Shown here: positions 33,863 through 42,475 of the stretch, one piece after another | Layout: the number at the start of each line of letters is the position of its first letter | Position numbering within the stretch: position 1 is the first letter of the stretch | Assembly (NCBI GenBank): GCA_964652835.1 | Contig: CAZZCB010000001.1 | Location: 1 to 64,000 of the forward strand | From: JAUPTX01 sp964652835 | GTDB taxonomy: Bacteria; Patescibacteriota; Minisyncoccia; Phycocordibacterales; CSBR16-119 | Direction: 5' to 3' | Length of the DNA: 64,000 nucleotides | The notes under the pieces: generated by a model | What the model was told of the DNA's origin: nothing | The model's input: the letters and a program-made list of their open reading frames with translations, nothing else | The model's database searches: none | Made by a program: the position numbers and the translations under genes

Positions 33863-35448
33863 AGTCTACCTAAATCTACTCCGTACAAGTTCATATCGTG
33901 TTTGTTTATAAAGATAAAATAATCTTGTTTATCATTTACAACCGGACTTGTAACATCTATTTGGCCTTTTATCTTATTTTGATCGAGTAATATTTTTGCA
34001 GTATTCGTCGCAACATCTATTTTCCAAATCATATCTGAGAATAGAGTCTCCCCTTTATACCAGTCGTCTGGATAAGTGGCTGTTGGAACAGAAGATGGGG
34101 CGCCACAATAAATAGTTTTACTATCTTTTGTCCATATACATTTTTCAGGAAGAGTTGTTGGGGCGAAATCTGAGATCTGTCCTGTTGCGATGTTTAATAA
34201 AGAAGTTTTTAAAGTCGCGTTTTCATATGAACTGTATAGAGCCTTTTTTCCATCTGGACTTATATTTGTCGTTAGCCCGTTTACGTTTGAGATTATATTT
34301 TTCAGACTATTATTTTTAACATCTAAGATATATGAGTTTCCTGGATATCTGCCAGATGCGCGAGTGGTTAAAGAAATAGTATTTTCAGATATAGCTTGAG
34401 GGATCCATTCTGAGAATTTTGATGACCAAACTTTTTTAGAAGCCCCTGTTTTAAAATCATATATCACGCCGTCCACACCAGAGGATTGTTTTAACAAGTA
34501 AAATATTTTTTGTCCTGAAGATATAGGAGAAACAAAAGTTATATTATTAGTCAGAAGTTTTGTTTCAAGCGTTGCATATTTTGCAGAGTCCCCCAAAAGA
34601 AGATCTGGCTTTTTAATACTCGCGACAACATTTTCAACAATACCGTCTTTAAGATATCTCATGAGCAAGAAGCTTTTTGTATTATCAAAATAAGACTCGT
34701 ATACTCTAGCAACCTGAGAACTAGTAACTCTAGCAAGTGGCTCATTTGGTTTTATCGCCTTGTCAAAAATATATCCGTTTGATCTATCTACAAAACGGAC
34801 AAGCTCTACAGTTTCCTTCAGAGGAGCTTTCGCCACCTTTGGCACAATACCCTGGAATTCGTTAAGCTTCTTGTACATCATCGGACCCACAACTCCGTCC
34901 GGAGTTAGTCCGCTTTTGTCCTGGAATTCGATAACTGCATTTTTTAGAGTTGTGTCAAAAGCGTTGTCTATAGCTAAAGACGGCGAAGGGTCTTGTCTAT
35001 TCAAAACAGTTTTTAAATCTACAACCTCTTTCCTGTCGTCTCCAAATTTAAGAGATGGATATCCTGTAAAATCATACCCTTCTACCAAGTTCGCAGAAAC
35101 TTCTTCTGGAACTATTATCTCTCTTTCGATATAAGTAAAGGTGGTGCCAGATACAGGCTCTTCACTTATTTTTTGAACTATTGGAGAATCTTCATTTGAA
35201 ACAAAATCAACCTGAACAGGAACGGCTCCATCCCCTTCACCTTCTTCAGAACTGCCATCTCCCCCACTAGAATTATTCCCATCGCCCAAAGAAGTATCTT
35301 CTGAATTTATTCCAAAAGGATTTTCAATATTCGTCTGTATTTCCAGCGCATCTTTTTTGTTTTTTGCGCGAACCAAAATAATACCTAAAATAACAAGGCC
35401 GATAGCCAGAACTGAAACGAGTAAGATTTTAAAAAGTTTTTGTGACAT
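33859..35448 (-). CDS. Membrane-anchored protein with peptidoglycan-binding domain and beta-propeller-like C-terminus
   Basis: 529 residues. An N-terminal transmembrane helix (~8-27) precedes an acidic Gly/Ser linker. A peptidoglycan-binding-1 domain (~130-195) has SLKFGDDRKEVVDLKTVL and FQDKSGLTPDGVVGPMMYKKL. The remainder (~210-529) consists of TolB/WD-like blades (SNGYIFDKAIKP, SPDGKKALYSSYENATLK, WTKDSKTIYCGAPSS). It probably holds the T4SS-like apparatus, or itself, to the cell wall. It is the last gene of the minus-strand run, 2 bases after 35451-36983. Confidence 0.75.
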   Translation of the reverse strand: MSQKLFKILLVSVLAIGLVILGIILVRAKNKKDALEIQTNIENPFGINSEDTSLGDGNNSSGGDGSSEEGEGDGAVPVQVDFVSNEDSPIVQKISEEPVSGTTFTYIEREIIVPEEVSANLVEGYDFTGYPSLKFGDDRKEVVDLKTVLNRQDPSPSLAIDNAFDTTLKNAVIEFQDKSGLTPDGVVGPMMYKKLNEFQGIVPKVAKAPLKETVELVRFVDRSNGYIFDKAIKPNEPLARVTSSQVARVYESYFDNTKSFLLMRYLKDGIVENVVASIKKPDLLLGDSAKYATLETKLLTNNITFVSPISSGQKIFYLLKQSSGVDGVIYDFKTGASKKVWSSKFSEWIPQAISENTISLTTRASGRYPGNSYILDVKNNSLKNIISNVNGLTTNISPDGKKALYSSYENATLKTSLLNIATGQISDFAPTTLPEKCIWTKDSKTIYCGAPSSVPTATYPDDWYKGETLFSDMIWKIDVATNTAKILLDQNKIKGQIDVTSPVVNDKQDYFIFINKHDMNLYGVDLGRL

Positions 35449-35450
35449 AT

Positions 35451-36983
35451 TTAGTTAAATGTTATGTGCCAATGTTTAGCGGTAGTGTTTCCTGTTGAGC
35501 CACTTGGTTCTGCGTAAAAACTTCCAACTCCATCAATATTAATCGTCTGACCGCTAGGGAAATTAGCGCTTGGGGATGGCCCTCCTGGTAAACCATTTAA
35601 GTATGTATTTAAAGATTCTGTAGCCCTCATGTCTATAATCTTTTTATTTGGACCATGTGTGGAGTGAAGCCAGGCCTCACTCCCTCCTGTTATGACCATT
35701 TCACAGTTACAACTATTTTTAAAGGATATTATCTGCCCGATTACAGACTCAGCGGTTGAATCAAAATAAACAGAAGTACAATTTGGCGTACCAGCTGTTG
35801 GTGTACAGTTAGAATTACCGGAAGATGAAACAGATATACCTGCAGCAGATAACTGACCTCTTTGCTGAGAATCATCTGGCCATGGCATTCCCATAACGAT
35901 AGGTTGACCATTTAACATTGCAGTAGGTGCGATATTTGTACCTGGTGTAGCATTACCGTTGTCCCATTCTCTTGTTGGTCCATCTAATGTGACTGTTGGT
36001 ATTTTAATATTTAAATCCTCTGCAAGCTCTGGGTTTATTGTGTTTAATATAACCCAAGCGCCCAATGCTAAAACAAGTCCTGTTATTGCATTTACTATGT
36101 AACTTTTTCCCTTTCCTTTTTCTCCAAAAGACTCAGATGTTAGATATGTTATACCTCCAACAACAATCATTATCAGCGCCAAAAGTCCTGCGACAACTAT
36201 AAGTATCGTGAACAGAGATTCAAGCCATTGACCCACGTCTGGGTCCCCTGTGAATCCTGGAAGTGGTGCCAGAGGGGTGGTTGAATACTCACCTGAAACA
36301 ACACCACCAGTGTTTATAACACCAGTTGTTGTTATGTCTATGGTTGTATTATCCGTGCTACAAATACCACCATACGGTAAAGGGTTTGGCGCCTGACCGG
36401 CGCCGACGGGACATCCAAGTTGCCAGTACGTTTGACATGAATAGTCACATTCATACATTAGCCCACTACCATTTTGAGATAGGTTAAAAATTTCTGGTGA
36501 CCCTGTTATGCTGTCGTTAAATATTTTAATTGCAATTATACAGTCCTCTATTCCTGCCACCGCCTCACACCCCCCCAAAACTCCTCGTTCTCCAACCAGA
36601 AGAGGTATTGAAAAGTCACTTGTTGTAGACTGAAAATCAGTAGAACCATTTGGTGACGAAGTAGAGTCAGTAAGTGCTATTTTTATTTCTTGTATTGGGA
36701 CGACCTCGATACCAAATGATAATGTTGTACTAAATTGAATATTTTGCAAAAGGACTCTGAATATATTTCCGCCAGTAGTATTACAATCTATAGTTTTTAC
36801 ATCTAGATATACAAATGGCCTAGGATCATCCTCGTACTGATTTATGGTAAACCAACCTTGGGGTCTGATGGACGTCTGACCAGATACTATCTCACAGGCC
36901 TCTACTGAGTGGGCGCCGGAAAAAACAAAAAAACCTGTAAGGAAAAGAAAGACAGTTAAAAGATTTTTAATAAAACTATTCAT
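35451..36983 (-). CDS. VirB2/TrbC pilin-like transmembrane protein fused to an M15-like peptidase region
   Basis: 510 residues. The signal peptide is followed by a Cys-containing beta region (~30-230). Two hydrophobic helices (FTILIVVAGLLALIMIVVGG, ~255-275; AITGLVLALGAWVIL, ~300-315) separated by a short Gly/Lys loop are the VirB2/TrbC pilin pattern. The C-terminal ~150 residues contain EAWLHSTHGPNKKIIDMRA and a final AKHWHITF: His...Asp and His-Trp-His in the order expected of M15-type D-Ala peptidases. The pilin part suggests a T4SS-like channel or filament; the peptidase part suggests local wall remodelling. The M15 assignment is tentative. Confidence 0.65.
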   Translation of the reverse strand: MNSFIKNLLTVFLFLTGFFVFSGAHSVEACEIVSGQTSIRPQGWFTINQYEDDPRPFVYLDVKTIDCNTTGGNIFRVLLQNIQFSTTLSFGIEVVPIQEIKIALTDSTSSPNGSTDFQSTTSDFSIPLLVGERGVLGGCEAVAGIEDCIIAIKIFNDSITGSPEIFNLSQNGSGLMYECDYSCQTYWQLGCPVGAGQAPNPLPYGGICSTDNTTIDITTTGVINTGGVVSGEYSTTPLAPLPGFTGDPDVGQWLESLFTILIVVAGLLALIMIVVGGITYLTSESFGEKGKGKSYIVNAITGLVLALGAWVILNTINPELAEDLNIKIPTVTLDGPTREWDNGNATPGTNIAPTAMLNGQPIVMGMPWPDDSQQRGQLSAAGISVSSSGNSNCTPTAGTPNCTSVYFDSTAESVIGQIISFKNSCNCEMVITGGSEAWLHSTHGPNKKIIDMRATESLNTYLNGLPGGPSPSANFPSGQTINIDGVGSFYAEPSGSTGNTTAKHWHITFN

Positions 36984-37944
36984 TTTCTGTAATATTTAAT
37001 CTCAAAGGTCTTGAGTTTTCTTGTAATAACTCTGTCTTGTTGTTTGTTCTGAAATTTAAATCTACTGAATTAACATTTTGAGCAACATCAAGGAAAATCA
37101 TATTAGGAAAATCTGTAGCAAAAACCCTGCCCCCCACCTTCCACTCAGTTAGAAGTGAGGGGTCTTTAAGATTTTTTGTGAAAATAAAATATGGCTCAGC
37201 TATTATGTTTATTTTTCTTTTATTGAAATTTTGATCTGTTTTTACGGCTTTGTTATATAAAGGTCCGTAGGCAGAGCTAAATTCATAAAAGTGAACTTCA
37301 CTGCTACCCGGGGTGATAGTAACGCTCTTTTCTAAAGACCTAGAAAGCCCGGCAGCCGAAACCTGAACTGAGTTTTGTTTATCTAAAATACCAGGAGAAT
37401 AAAGGAAGCTGTTTTTTCCGTAGCCTGATTGGCCGGCAAAATTAGATCCGTCTTTATGCCAAGAATATACGAAAGTTTCCGGACTAGGAACAAAACCCTT
37501 ACTGTTTGTAATCTGAGGAATAGCCACAACCTTTATTCTGGACTGTTTTATAGGGATTATCTTACCTTTATAAAAAGGTGGCTCATATCCACCAACAACC
37601 TCCCAGAGGACATCCATAGAAGATGGGTTTATTTTTATAGAAGCTTCGAGACTACCCCCATTTATCTTGGCTATGCTTTTTATAGTATTTCCATTTTCAC
37701 CAACAGAGAAAGAAAAGTTTTTTATTCCCTTTCCTTTACTTTCTAGCTTTCCGTCTTTATACCAAGAAATTTCTGAGTTATTTAGATCAAGACCAAAAGA
37801 AGAAACAGAAACGGAAACCATCTCACCAGGAGAAGGATAGCTTGGAGAAGATTTAAGCTCTAGAGACTGAGCGCCTACAAAAAAGGGCAACGCAAAAAAA
37901 ACAAAGGCTGAGAATATTATTTTTTTTGACAAAATGCCTTTCAT
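36976..37944 (-). CDS. Secreted Ig-like protein of the T4SS-like locus
   Basis: 322 residues with a signal peptide ending VGAQ. Ig-like beta segments follow: SPSYPSPGEMVSVSVSSFGL, ISWYKDGKLESKGKG, and TFVYSWHKDGSNFAGQSGYG. It overlaps the next gene by 8 bases, so translation is coupled. It recurs by my recollection beside VirB4/PrgI genes in Parcubacteria. Probably a periplasm-like or surface scaffold; no enzymatic motif. Confidence 0.65.
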   Translation of the reverse strand: MKGILSKKIIFSAFVFFALPFFVGAQSLELKSSPSYPSPGEMVSVSVSSFGLDLNNSEISWYKDGKLESKGKGIKNFSFSVGENGNTIKSIAKINGGSLEASIKINPSSMDVLWEVVGGYEPPFYKGKIIPIKQSRIKVVAIPQITNSKGFVPSPETFVYSWHKDGSNFAGQSGYGKNSFLYSPGILDKQNSVQVSAAGLSRSLEKSVTITPGSSEVHFYEFSSAYGPLYNKAVKTDQNFNKRKINIIAEPYFIFTKNLKDPSLLTEWKVGGRVFATDFPNMIFLDVAQNVNSVDLNFRTNNKTELLQENSRPLRLNITENE

Positions 37945-37950
37945 AATAGT

Positions 37951-38595
37951 TTAAAATTTTAGCTCTTCCTCAACTTCTTTTTCAATATTTGATATCTCCC
38001 CTTTTATAGCATCAACTTTATTTAACTGACTTTCTATTTTTTGTTTTGATTCTTCAAGTTCTTTTATGTTTTCTATATCTTTAGCAATATCTTCTTTTAC
38101 TTTTTTTAGATTATCTAATTCTTCTTTTACTTCTGTTTTTTTAAACCCGAGCTTTTCTACTATTTTAGAAAGCATCGACTGAAGACTTAAGATTTTTTCA
38201 TTTAAGGATTCATTTTTCGCTGGAGCAGAAGAGTGTCCGACAGTTTGGTTAAACTCTTTTTCTAAATCAGAAATATTTGTTTCAACTTTATTTGGTAAAG
38301 GTTTTATTGGGTCAGTAGCCGGAGCGACGCTTTCCAAGGCCTCCTCTTTTGCCGGAGTAGATTTTTTATCCATCTGCTCTTTTAGTAAACTTAAATCTTC
38401 TTTGCTTCCTTGCGGAGCAAATTCTAAGCCTATTTTTTTAAGATCTGCATCGTCGCCCGACACAGGAGCACTATCTATATCTATAAATTCTTCTGTTTTG
38501 CTATCTCCAGATGACAAATCGACACCCGCATTATGTAAAGTATCTTTCTCGCCACCAGTTATTTTATTATCTGTTGTTTTATTATCTGTATCCAT
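37951..38595 (-). CDS. Coiled-coil protein of the T4SS-like locus
   Basis: 214 residues, no signal peptide. The N-terminal half is acidic and low in complexity (TDNKTTDNKITGGEKD, SKTEEFIDIDSAP). The C-terminal ~100 residues are a long coiled coil (KILSLQSMLSKIVEKLGFKK, EDIAKDIENIKELEESKQKI). It may be a cytosolic linker between VirB4 and the envelope parts. TATAAT (38603-38608) with upstream TGG lies 7 bases before the ATG, so a separate leaderless promoter is likely here. Confidence 0.65.
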   Translation of the reverse strand: MDTDNKTTDNKITGGEKDTLHNAGVDLSSGDSKTEEFIDIDSAPVSGDDADLKKIGLEFAPQGSKEDLSLLKEQMDKKSTPAKEEALESVAPATDPIKPLPNKVETNISDLEKEFNQTVGHSSAPAKNESLNEKILSLQSMLSKIVEKLGFKKTEVKEELDNLKKVKEDIAKDIENIKELEESKQKIESQLNKVDAIKGEISNIEKEVEEELKF

Positions 38596-38647
38596 TGGCT
38601 TTATTATACCAAGAAGATACGAAAAAAGTCTTTAAATGTTGTGAATT

Positions 38648-40723
38648 CTAGATTTGATCCTTAAACATCTTTTCCAGCTCTTCTATTTCGGCGTCAAGTT
38701 TATTGTTTTCGTCTTCCATTTTATCAGTTTCGGTCTTATTTTCTAGAACAATTCTTACTTTAGGCTTATTTTCCATAGCCGGCTGTTCTGCGGTCACGGT
38801 TTCATCTGGCTCTAAATCATCACTTTTTGACTCTAAAGGCAGATCTTCTTCATAGTTAACCTCGTAGGATTCGTCTTTTGCTGGATTTGGCTTTCCCCCA
38901 CCTTCTTCTTCCATATATTCATCTTTTGCTTTTTTAATAGCTAAAATCTGCGACGGATCAGATGTGATAATCTGGTCTTCTGTATATGAAGCGATTATTT
39001 TAATAGCCACGTGTTTAAGCCCGGCAAAGAAAATTCCCTCTCCGACTTCTGATTCTAGAAGCAAATATTTTTCCTCATCTGTCAGGTTGAAAACTTTTTG
39101 CAATGCATCAGCAGAACTTGTGGATTGTTTCAAAAGAATCTGCATCGACGAGTTCGTCACGATAGGCATACCATACGGTGAGTTTATAAAATCATTTACG
39201 TCTTGAGTTATTGTTGAAAGGCCAAGATAGTATTTTCTACCTCTTTTTGCGATTGAATAAAGGAAACTCGCCGTATCTTCAGATTTCATCATCCACCAAG
39301 CCTCATCGACAATAAGAAGTCTCTTCTTTAGATTTTTACGGACAGCGTTCCAGATAAAGTGTGTGATGATATACATCGCAACAGGTTTTAGGTCGTCCTC
39401 CATGTCTCTAACAGAAAAAACTATAAATTTTCTATTTATATCTACGTTTGTTGGTTGGTTTAGGAAATTCTTCCAAGTACCCTGAGTATATTTTATAAGT
39501 CTAGTTACCACAGATTCGCTTCCCTCAAGTCCCGAAAGAACCATTTCAAAGTCAGACAAAAGCGGCGGTTCGATATTTGAGAAATCAGATTCTGCTGAAA
39601 TATCTTTCATTGCATAAGTTTCTGTTATGGCTTTGTCTATTAGTGCATCTTCTTCCGGCGAAAGTCCGCCGAGCATGATTCTAAAAAGTCCTACGAGCTG
39701 GATGGTGTTTCCCCTCAAAATATCGTCTGGCGTTTCGTCACCTGTTGGCATTGGTAAATCAAAAGGGTTTATGTGGTGCTCTGAAGAAAGAGAAATATTA
39801 AAATATCGCCCGCCGATAGCTTCTGCAAGATACTCATATTCTCTTTCCGGGTCGATAACAATAACTTCTGCATCAAACATTAGTGTTCGCAAAATCTCAA
39901 GTTTTGTAGAATAAGATTTACCAGAACCAGACTTGGCGAAAGTTACAGAGTTGTAGTTCTCAAGAGAAAATCTATCGAAAATAATAAGTGACGAGTTGTG
40001 TCTATTTACCCCATACAAAATACCCTTGTCTGAAGAAAGGTCGAAAGAGACAAACGGAAAAAGACTAGAAAGTGGTTCTGAGTTTAGCTTTTGGTGAATC
40101 GCCAAAAAATCGTTCCCTGTTGGGATAACACTGTTGAAACCTACGTCTTGTTGGAAAAGGGCTGGTTTTATATACACAAGCTTTGATTCAAGCATTGATT
40201 TTATTTCACTTTCTATCTTTGAAAGTTCTTTTTCGCTGTCAGCGTATATAGTTATATAAAGTCCAACGTCAAACATTTTCTGTTGAGCTTGTTGTAGGCT
40301 ATCGCGAAGGTTTTCAAGATCCTGATACGCAGTATCTAAAACAGGGTCGCGCACAAGACCTTTTGATTCACGCACATTTATCTGACTTTGAACTTCAGCA
40401 ACTTTCTTCTGGAACTTTTTTAAAATATCTTCTGTGTTTATGTTGTGAATGTGAATAGCAACATCGAATATTTTGTCTAGGTTGATTATCGGCGTAAACC
40501 AGTTATCTGAAAGATAACGGGGATACGAGATAACGAAATAAGTTCTGGTTATTTTATCTCCCAGGTTTAGGTTTTTTGGAGAAACCTTTAGGGCTGACGG
40601 AGCCAAAATATCCTGAAGCTCAAGAGTTGCGGCTTCGTAAATCTCCTTCGGTAAAACCGGCATTATCTCACGCTTTTTTGATCCAGATTTATTTGATTTT
40701 AAAATATTATCTAAAAAACCCAT
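38648..40723 (-). CDS. virB4: VirB4-family T4SS ATPase
   Basis: 691 residues. The N-terminal VirB4/TraC domain (~1-240) precedes a RecA-like motor: Walker A TFAKSGSGKSYSTKLE (~265-280), IDPEREYEYLAEAIGG, INPFDLP, Walker B KRLLIVDEAWWMMKS (~455-468) and ITQDVNDFINSPYG. The C-terminal ~90 residues are an acidic low-complexity tail, longer than usual. VirB4 powers assembly and substrate transfer at the cytoplasmic side of the membrane. No relaxase or VirD4 coupling protein is seen near it. Confidence 0.92.
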   Translation of the reverse strand: MGFLDNILKSNKSGSKKREIMPVLPKEIYEAATLELQDILAPSALKVSPKNLNLGDKITRTYFVISYPRYLSDNWFTPIINLDKIFDVAIHIHNINTEDILKKFQKKVAEVQSQINVRESKGLVRDPVLDTAYQDLENLRDSLQQAQQKMFDVGLYITIYADSEKELSKIESEIKSMLESKLVYIKPALFQQDVGFNSVIPTGNDFLAIHQKLNSEPLSSLFPFVSFDLSSDKGILYGVNRHNSSLIIFDRFSLENYNSVTFAKSGSGKSYSTKLEILRTLMFDAEVIVIDPEREYEYLAEAIGGRYFNISLSSEHHINPFDLPMPTGDETPDDILRGNTIQLVGLFRIMLGGLSPEEDALIDKAITETYAMKDISAESDFSNIEPPLLSDFEMVLSGLEGSESVVTRLIKYTQGTWKNFLNQPTNVDINRKFIVFSVRDMEDDLKPVAMYIITHFIWNAVRKNLKKRLLIVDEAWWMMKSEDTASFLYSIAKRGRKYYLGLSTITQDVNDFINSPYGMPIVTNSSMQILLKQSTSSADALQKVFNLTDEEKYLLLESEVGEGIFFAGLKHVAIKIIASYTEDQIITSDPSQILAIKKAKDEYMEEEGGGKPNPAKDESYEVNYEEDLPLESKSDDLEPDETVTAEQPAMENKPKVRIVLENKTETDKMEDENNKLDAEIEELEKMFKDQI

Positions 40724-40724
40724 A

Positions 40725-41360
40725 TTATTCTTTGTTAAAGTTTATCTTAGATTCGGCATCGCCAGGGTTAAACACTTTATAGAAAAGCTCGACTTCTTCA
40801 TCTGTCTTTAGCGCAACTGTTCGTACTCCAACGCGCGAAAGACCTTGCTGAACAAGGGCTACCCTCTGCTCGAGCTGTGACCGGTAAAGCTCAAACTCCT
40901 CTTTTTTGTTTTGATTACTTTTACTGCTTGGTAAAATCTTTTCCAAAAAACCACCAGAAGAAGCTAGCACTGCGGGAGTATAGGGCACAACAACAAAAAA
41001 GTGCTTTGTCATAATATTAACATCATCTGTAAAATTTTGGATGAACTGCATATACTCTTGTGTTTGAATCTTGAGTAGTGGCTCTGTTTGATTTTTTAAT
41101 TTCTCTTCAAGAGTTGCGAGATATGAAGTAACATCATATTTTCTAGATTGAATAGAGATCTGAACTGAAAAATCCAATGTGTTTAAAAAGTTTTGGAACT
41201 GCATAATAATAGCGTTTTGTTCGTCTTCTGATTTAAGAGAGATGTTCACCGAAGAAGCCATTAAAATAGACCGGAGTCCACCATCTTTTAAAACAACAAT
41301 CCCATCCTGGATTTCTTTTATTGGTACAAATTCTTGTGAAGCGCGAGCATTTAAAGCCAT
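40725..41360 (-). CDS. TraC/VirB4 N-domain-like protein
   Basis: 211 residues, soluble. EFVPIKEIQDGIVVLKDGGLRSIL, MQFQNFLNTLDFSVQISIQSRK and HFFVVVPYTPA match the conserved N-terminal module that precedes the ATPase in TraC/VirB4-like proteins, but no ATPase follows. The gene ends 1 base before virB4 and begins 3 bases after prgI, so the three probably work together. It may be an accessory partner of the ATPase. Confidence 0.7.
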   Translation of the reverse strand: MALNARASQEFVPIKEIQDGIVVLKDGGLRSILMASSVNISLKSEDEQNAIIMQFQNFLNTLDFSVQISIQSRKYDVTSYLATLEEKLKNQTEPLLKIQTQEYMQFIQNFTDDVNIMTKHFFVVVPYTPAVLASSGGFLEKILPSSKSNQNKKEEFELYRSQLEQRVALVQQGLSRVGVRTVALKTDEEVELFYKVFNPGDAESKINFNKE

Positions 41361-41363
41361 AAA

Positions 41364-41777
41364 TTATTTTCTTTTATTCATATCTAAAACGTCTAAGCTC
41401 CATGAAATATCTTTTAATTTACCTTCTGTAAGACGAGGAAGGGCCTCACCAGAGGTAGATTTTTCGATACGACTAGGTAAAACTTTTTCTTTTTTAGGAG
41501 CTCTTTGTTTCCAAATAAAAAGCTTACTTCTAAAAAAGTAATTCATAGAAGATTGCAGAACTTCAGAAAAATCTCTACCATTTACTTTGTAAAAAGTAAG
41601 GGCAAGAGCCAGCCCGACAACAACTAGAATCAAAGGTATGGCTATTAAAAGCGGTAAGACTTTTGATAAAACATAAGCTCCCCCGGCACCACCTAAAAGA
41701 TATATGAACTGCTTAAAGGTAAAAGGACCGAAAATCTTATCCTCTATTTCAATAAATTGTGGAACTTGAAATCGCAT
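41364..41777 (-). CDS. PrgI-family membrane protein
   Basis: 137 residues from the ATG at 41777. FQVPQFIEIEDKIFGPFTFK is the PrgI opening, followed by two hydrophobic segments (~25-40, ~45-65) and a basic tail. PrgI proteins are the VirB3-like partner next to VirB4 in Gram-positive and CPR T4SS loci. The chosen start has TATACT (41784-41789) 6 bases upstream. Confidence 0.85.
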   Translation of the reverse strand: MRFQVPQFIEIEDKIFGPFTFKQFIYLLGGAGGAYVLSKVLPLLIAIPLILVVVGLALALTFYKVNGRDFSEVLQSSMNYFFRSKLFIWKQRAPKKEKVLPSRIEKSTSGEALPRLTEGKLKDISWSLDVLDMNKRK

Positions 41778-41840
41778 ATACATAGTATACAGTATTCGGT
41801 ATTTAGTATACAGTTTTAAACCAAAAATATTGTGGATGAA

Positions 41841-41862
41841 CAAAACCCCTTGCGGGGTTTTG
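41841..41862 (-). terminator. Terminator-like hairpin after the 41865-42464 gene
   Basis: CAAAACCCC / GGGGTTTTG with a short loop, immediately after the stop codon. Together with a new promoter before 41777 it splits the locus into two transcripts. Confidence 0.7.
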
Positions 41863-41864
41863 TT

Positions 41865-42464
41865 TTATTCTATTGGTTCACGATATGGATCAAATTTTAT
41901 TTCAGGTATTTTTATTACCCCTTCTTTTGCCATCATCGCTGGAACACTCACGGGAACTTCTTTTGTTGAAGGCTCTGGCTCTGGGGTTTTTTCTACAACA
42001 GGCTCTGGGGCTTTAATTCTTTTATCTACAAAAGTTTCGATTGTTTTCTTTTCTGATTTTGGAGTATAACCATCTTCAACCTCAATCCCAGAGTAGTGAA
42101 GCTCGTCTTTTTCTTCGTCTGCCATTATTTCCCCAGCAGAAACTTTTTCATAGTGAAGTCGCAAAGCTTCTCTGATTTTTGAAAAAAGTCTCTCGTTTAC
42201 CTGGTCAACAATATTCATAAGTTCATCGTCTGAAAGACCAATTCTTTTTTGAATATTTTCTGGATAGTCTTTTGGATGCTCGAGCCCTATCATGGTCAAA
42301 ATAGTTTCAACAGAGAGAGTGTCGATGTCGTCTATGTGCATTTTATGCTCGCGACCAATGTTAAAAATCGTTCGCTCCCAGTCCGACGCACGAATAGCTT
42401 CCCGCACCTCGGCTGGGATTTTCTTCATCTGCTCTTCTATTAACTTTTTTTGATTTTCATCCAT
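41865..42464 (-). CDS. Soluble helical protein of the T4SS-like locus, unknown
   Basis: 199 residues. The N-terminal ~120 residues are helical (ENQKKLIEEQMKKIPAEVRE, RIGLSDDELMNIVDQVNERL), followed by an acidic Pro-rich tail (KAPEPVVEKTPEPEPSTKE). No signal peptide or membrane helix. It lies 11 bases after the VirB6-like gene. It may be a cytosolic adaptor; no family recognised. Confidence 0.6.
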   Translation of the reverse strand: MDENQKKLIEEQMKKIPAEVREAIRASDWERTIFNIGREHKMHIDDIDTLSVETILTMIGLEHPKDYPENIQKRIGLSDDELMNIVDQVNERLFSKIREALRLHYEKVSAGEIMADEEKDELHYSGIEVEDGYTPKSEKKTIETFVDKRIKAPEPVVEKTPEPEPSTKEVPVSVPAMMAKEGVIKIPEIKFDPYREPIE

Positions 42465-42475
42465 ATATTTTTATT

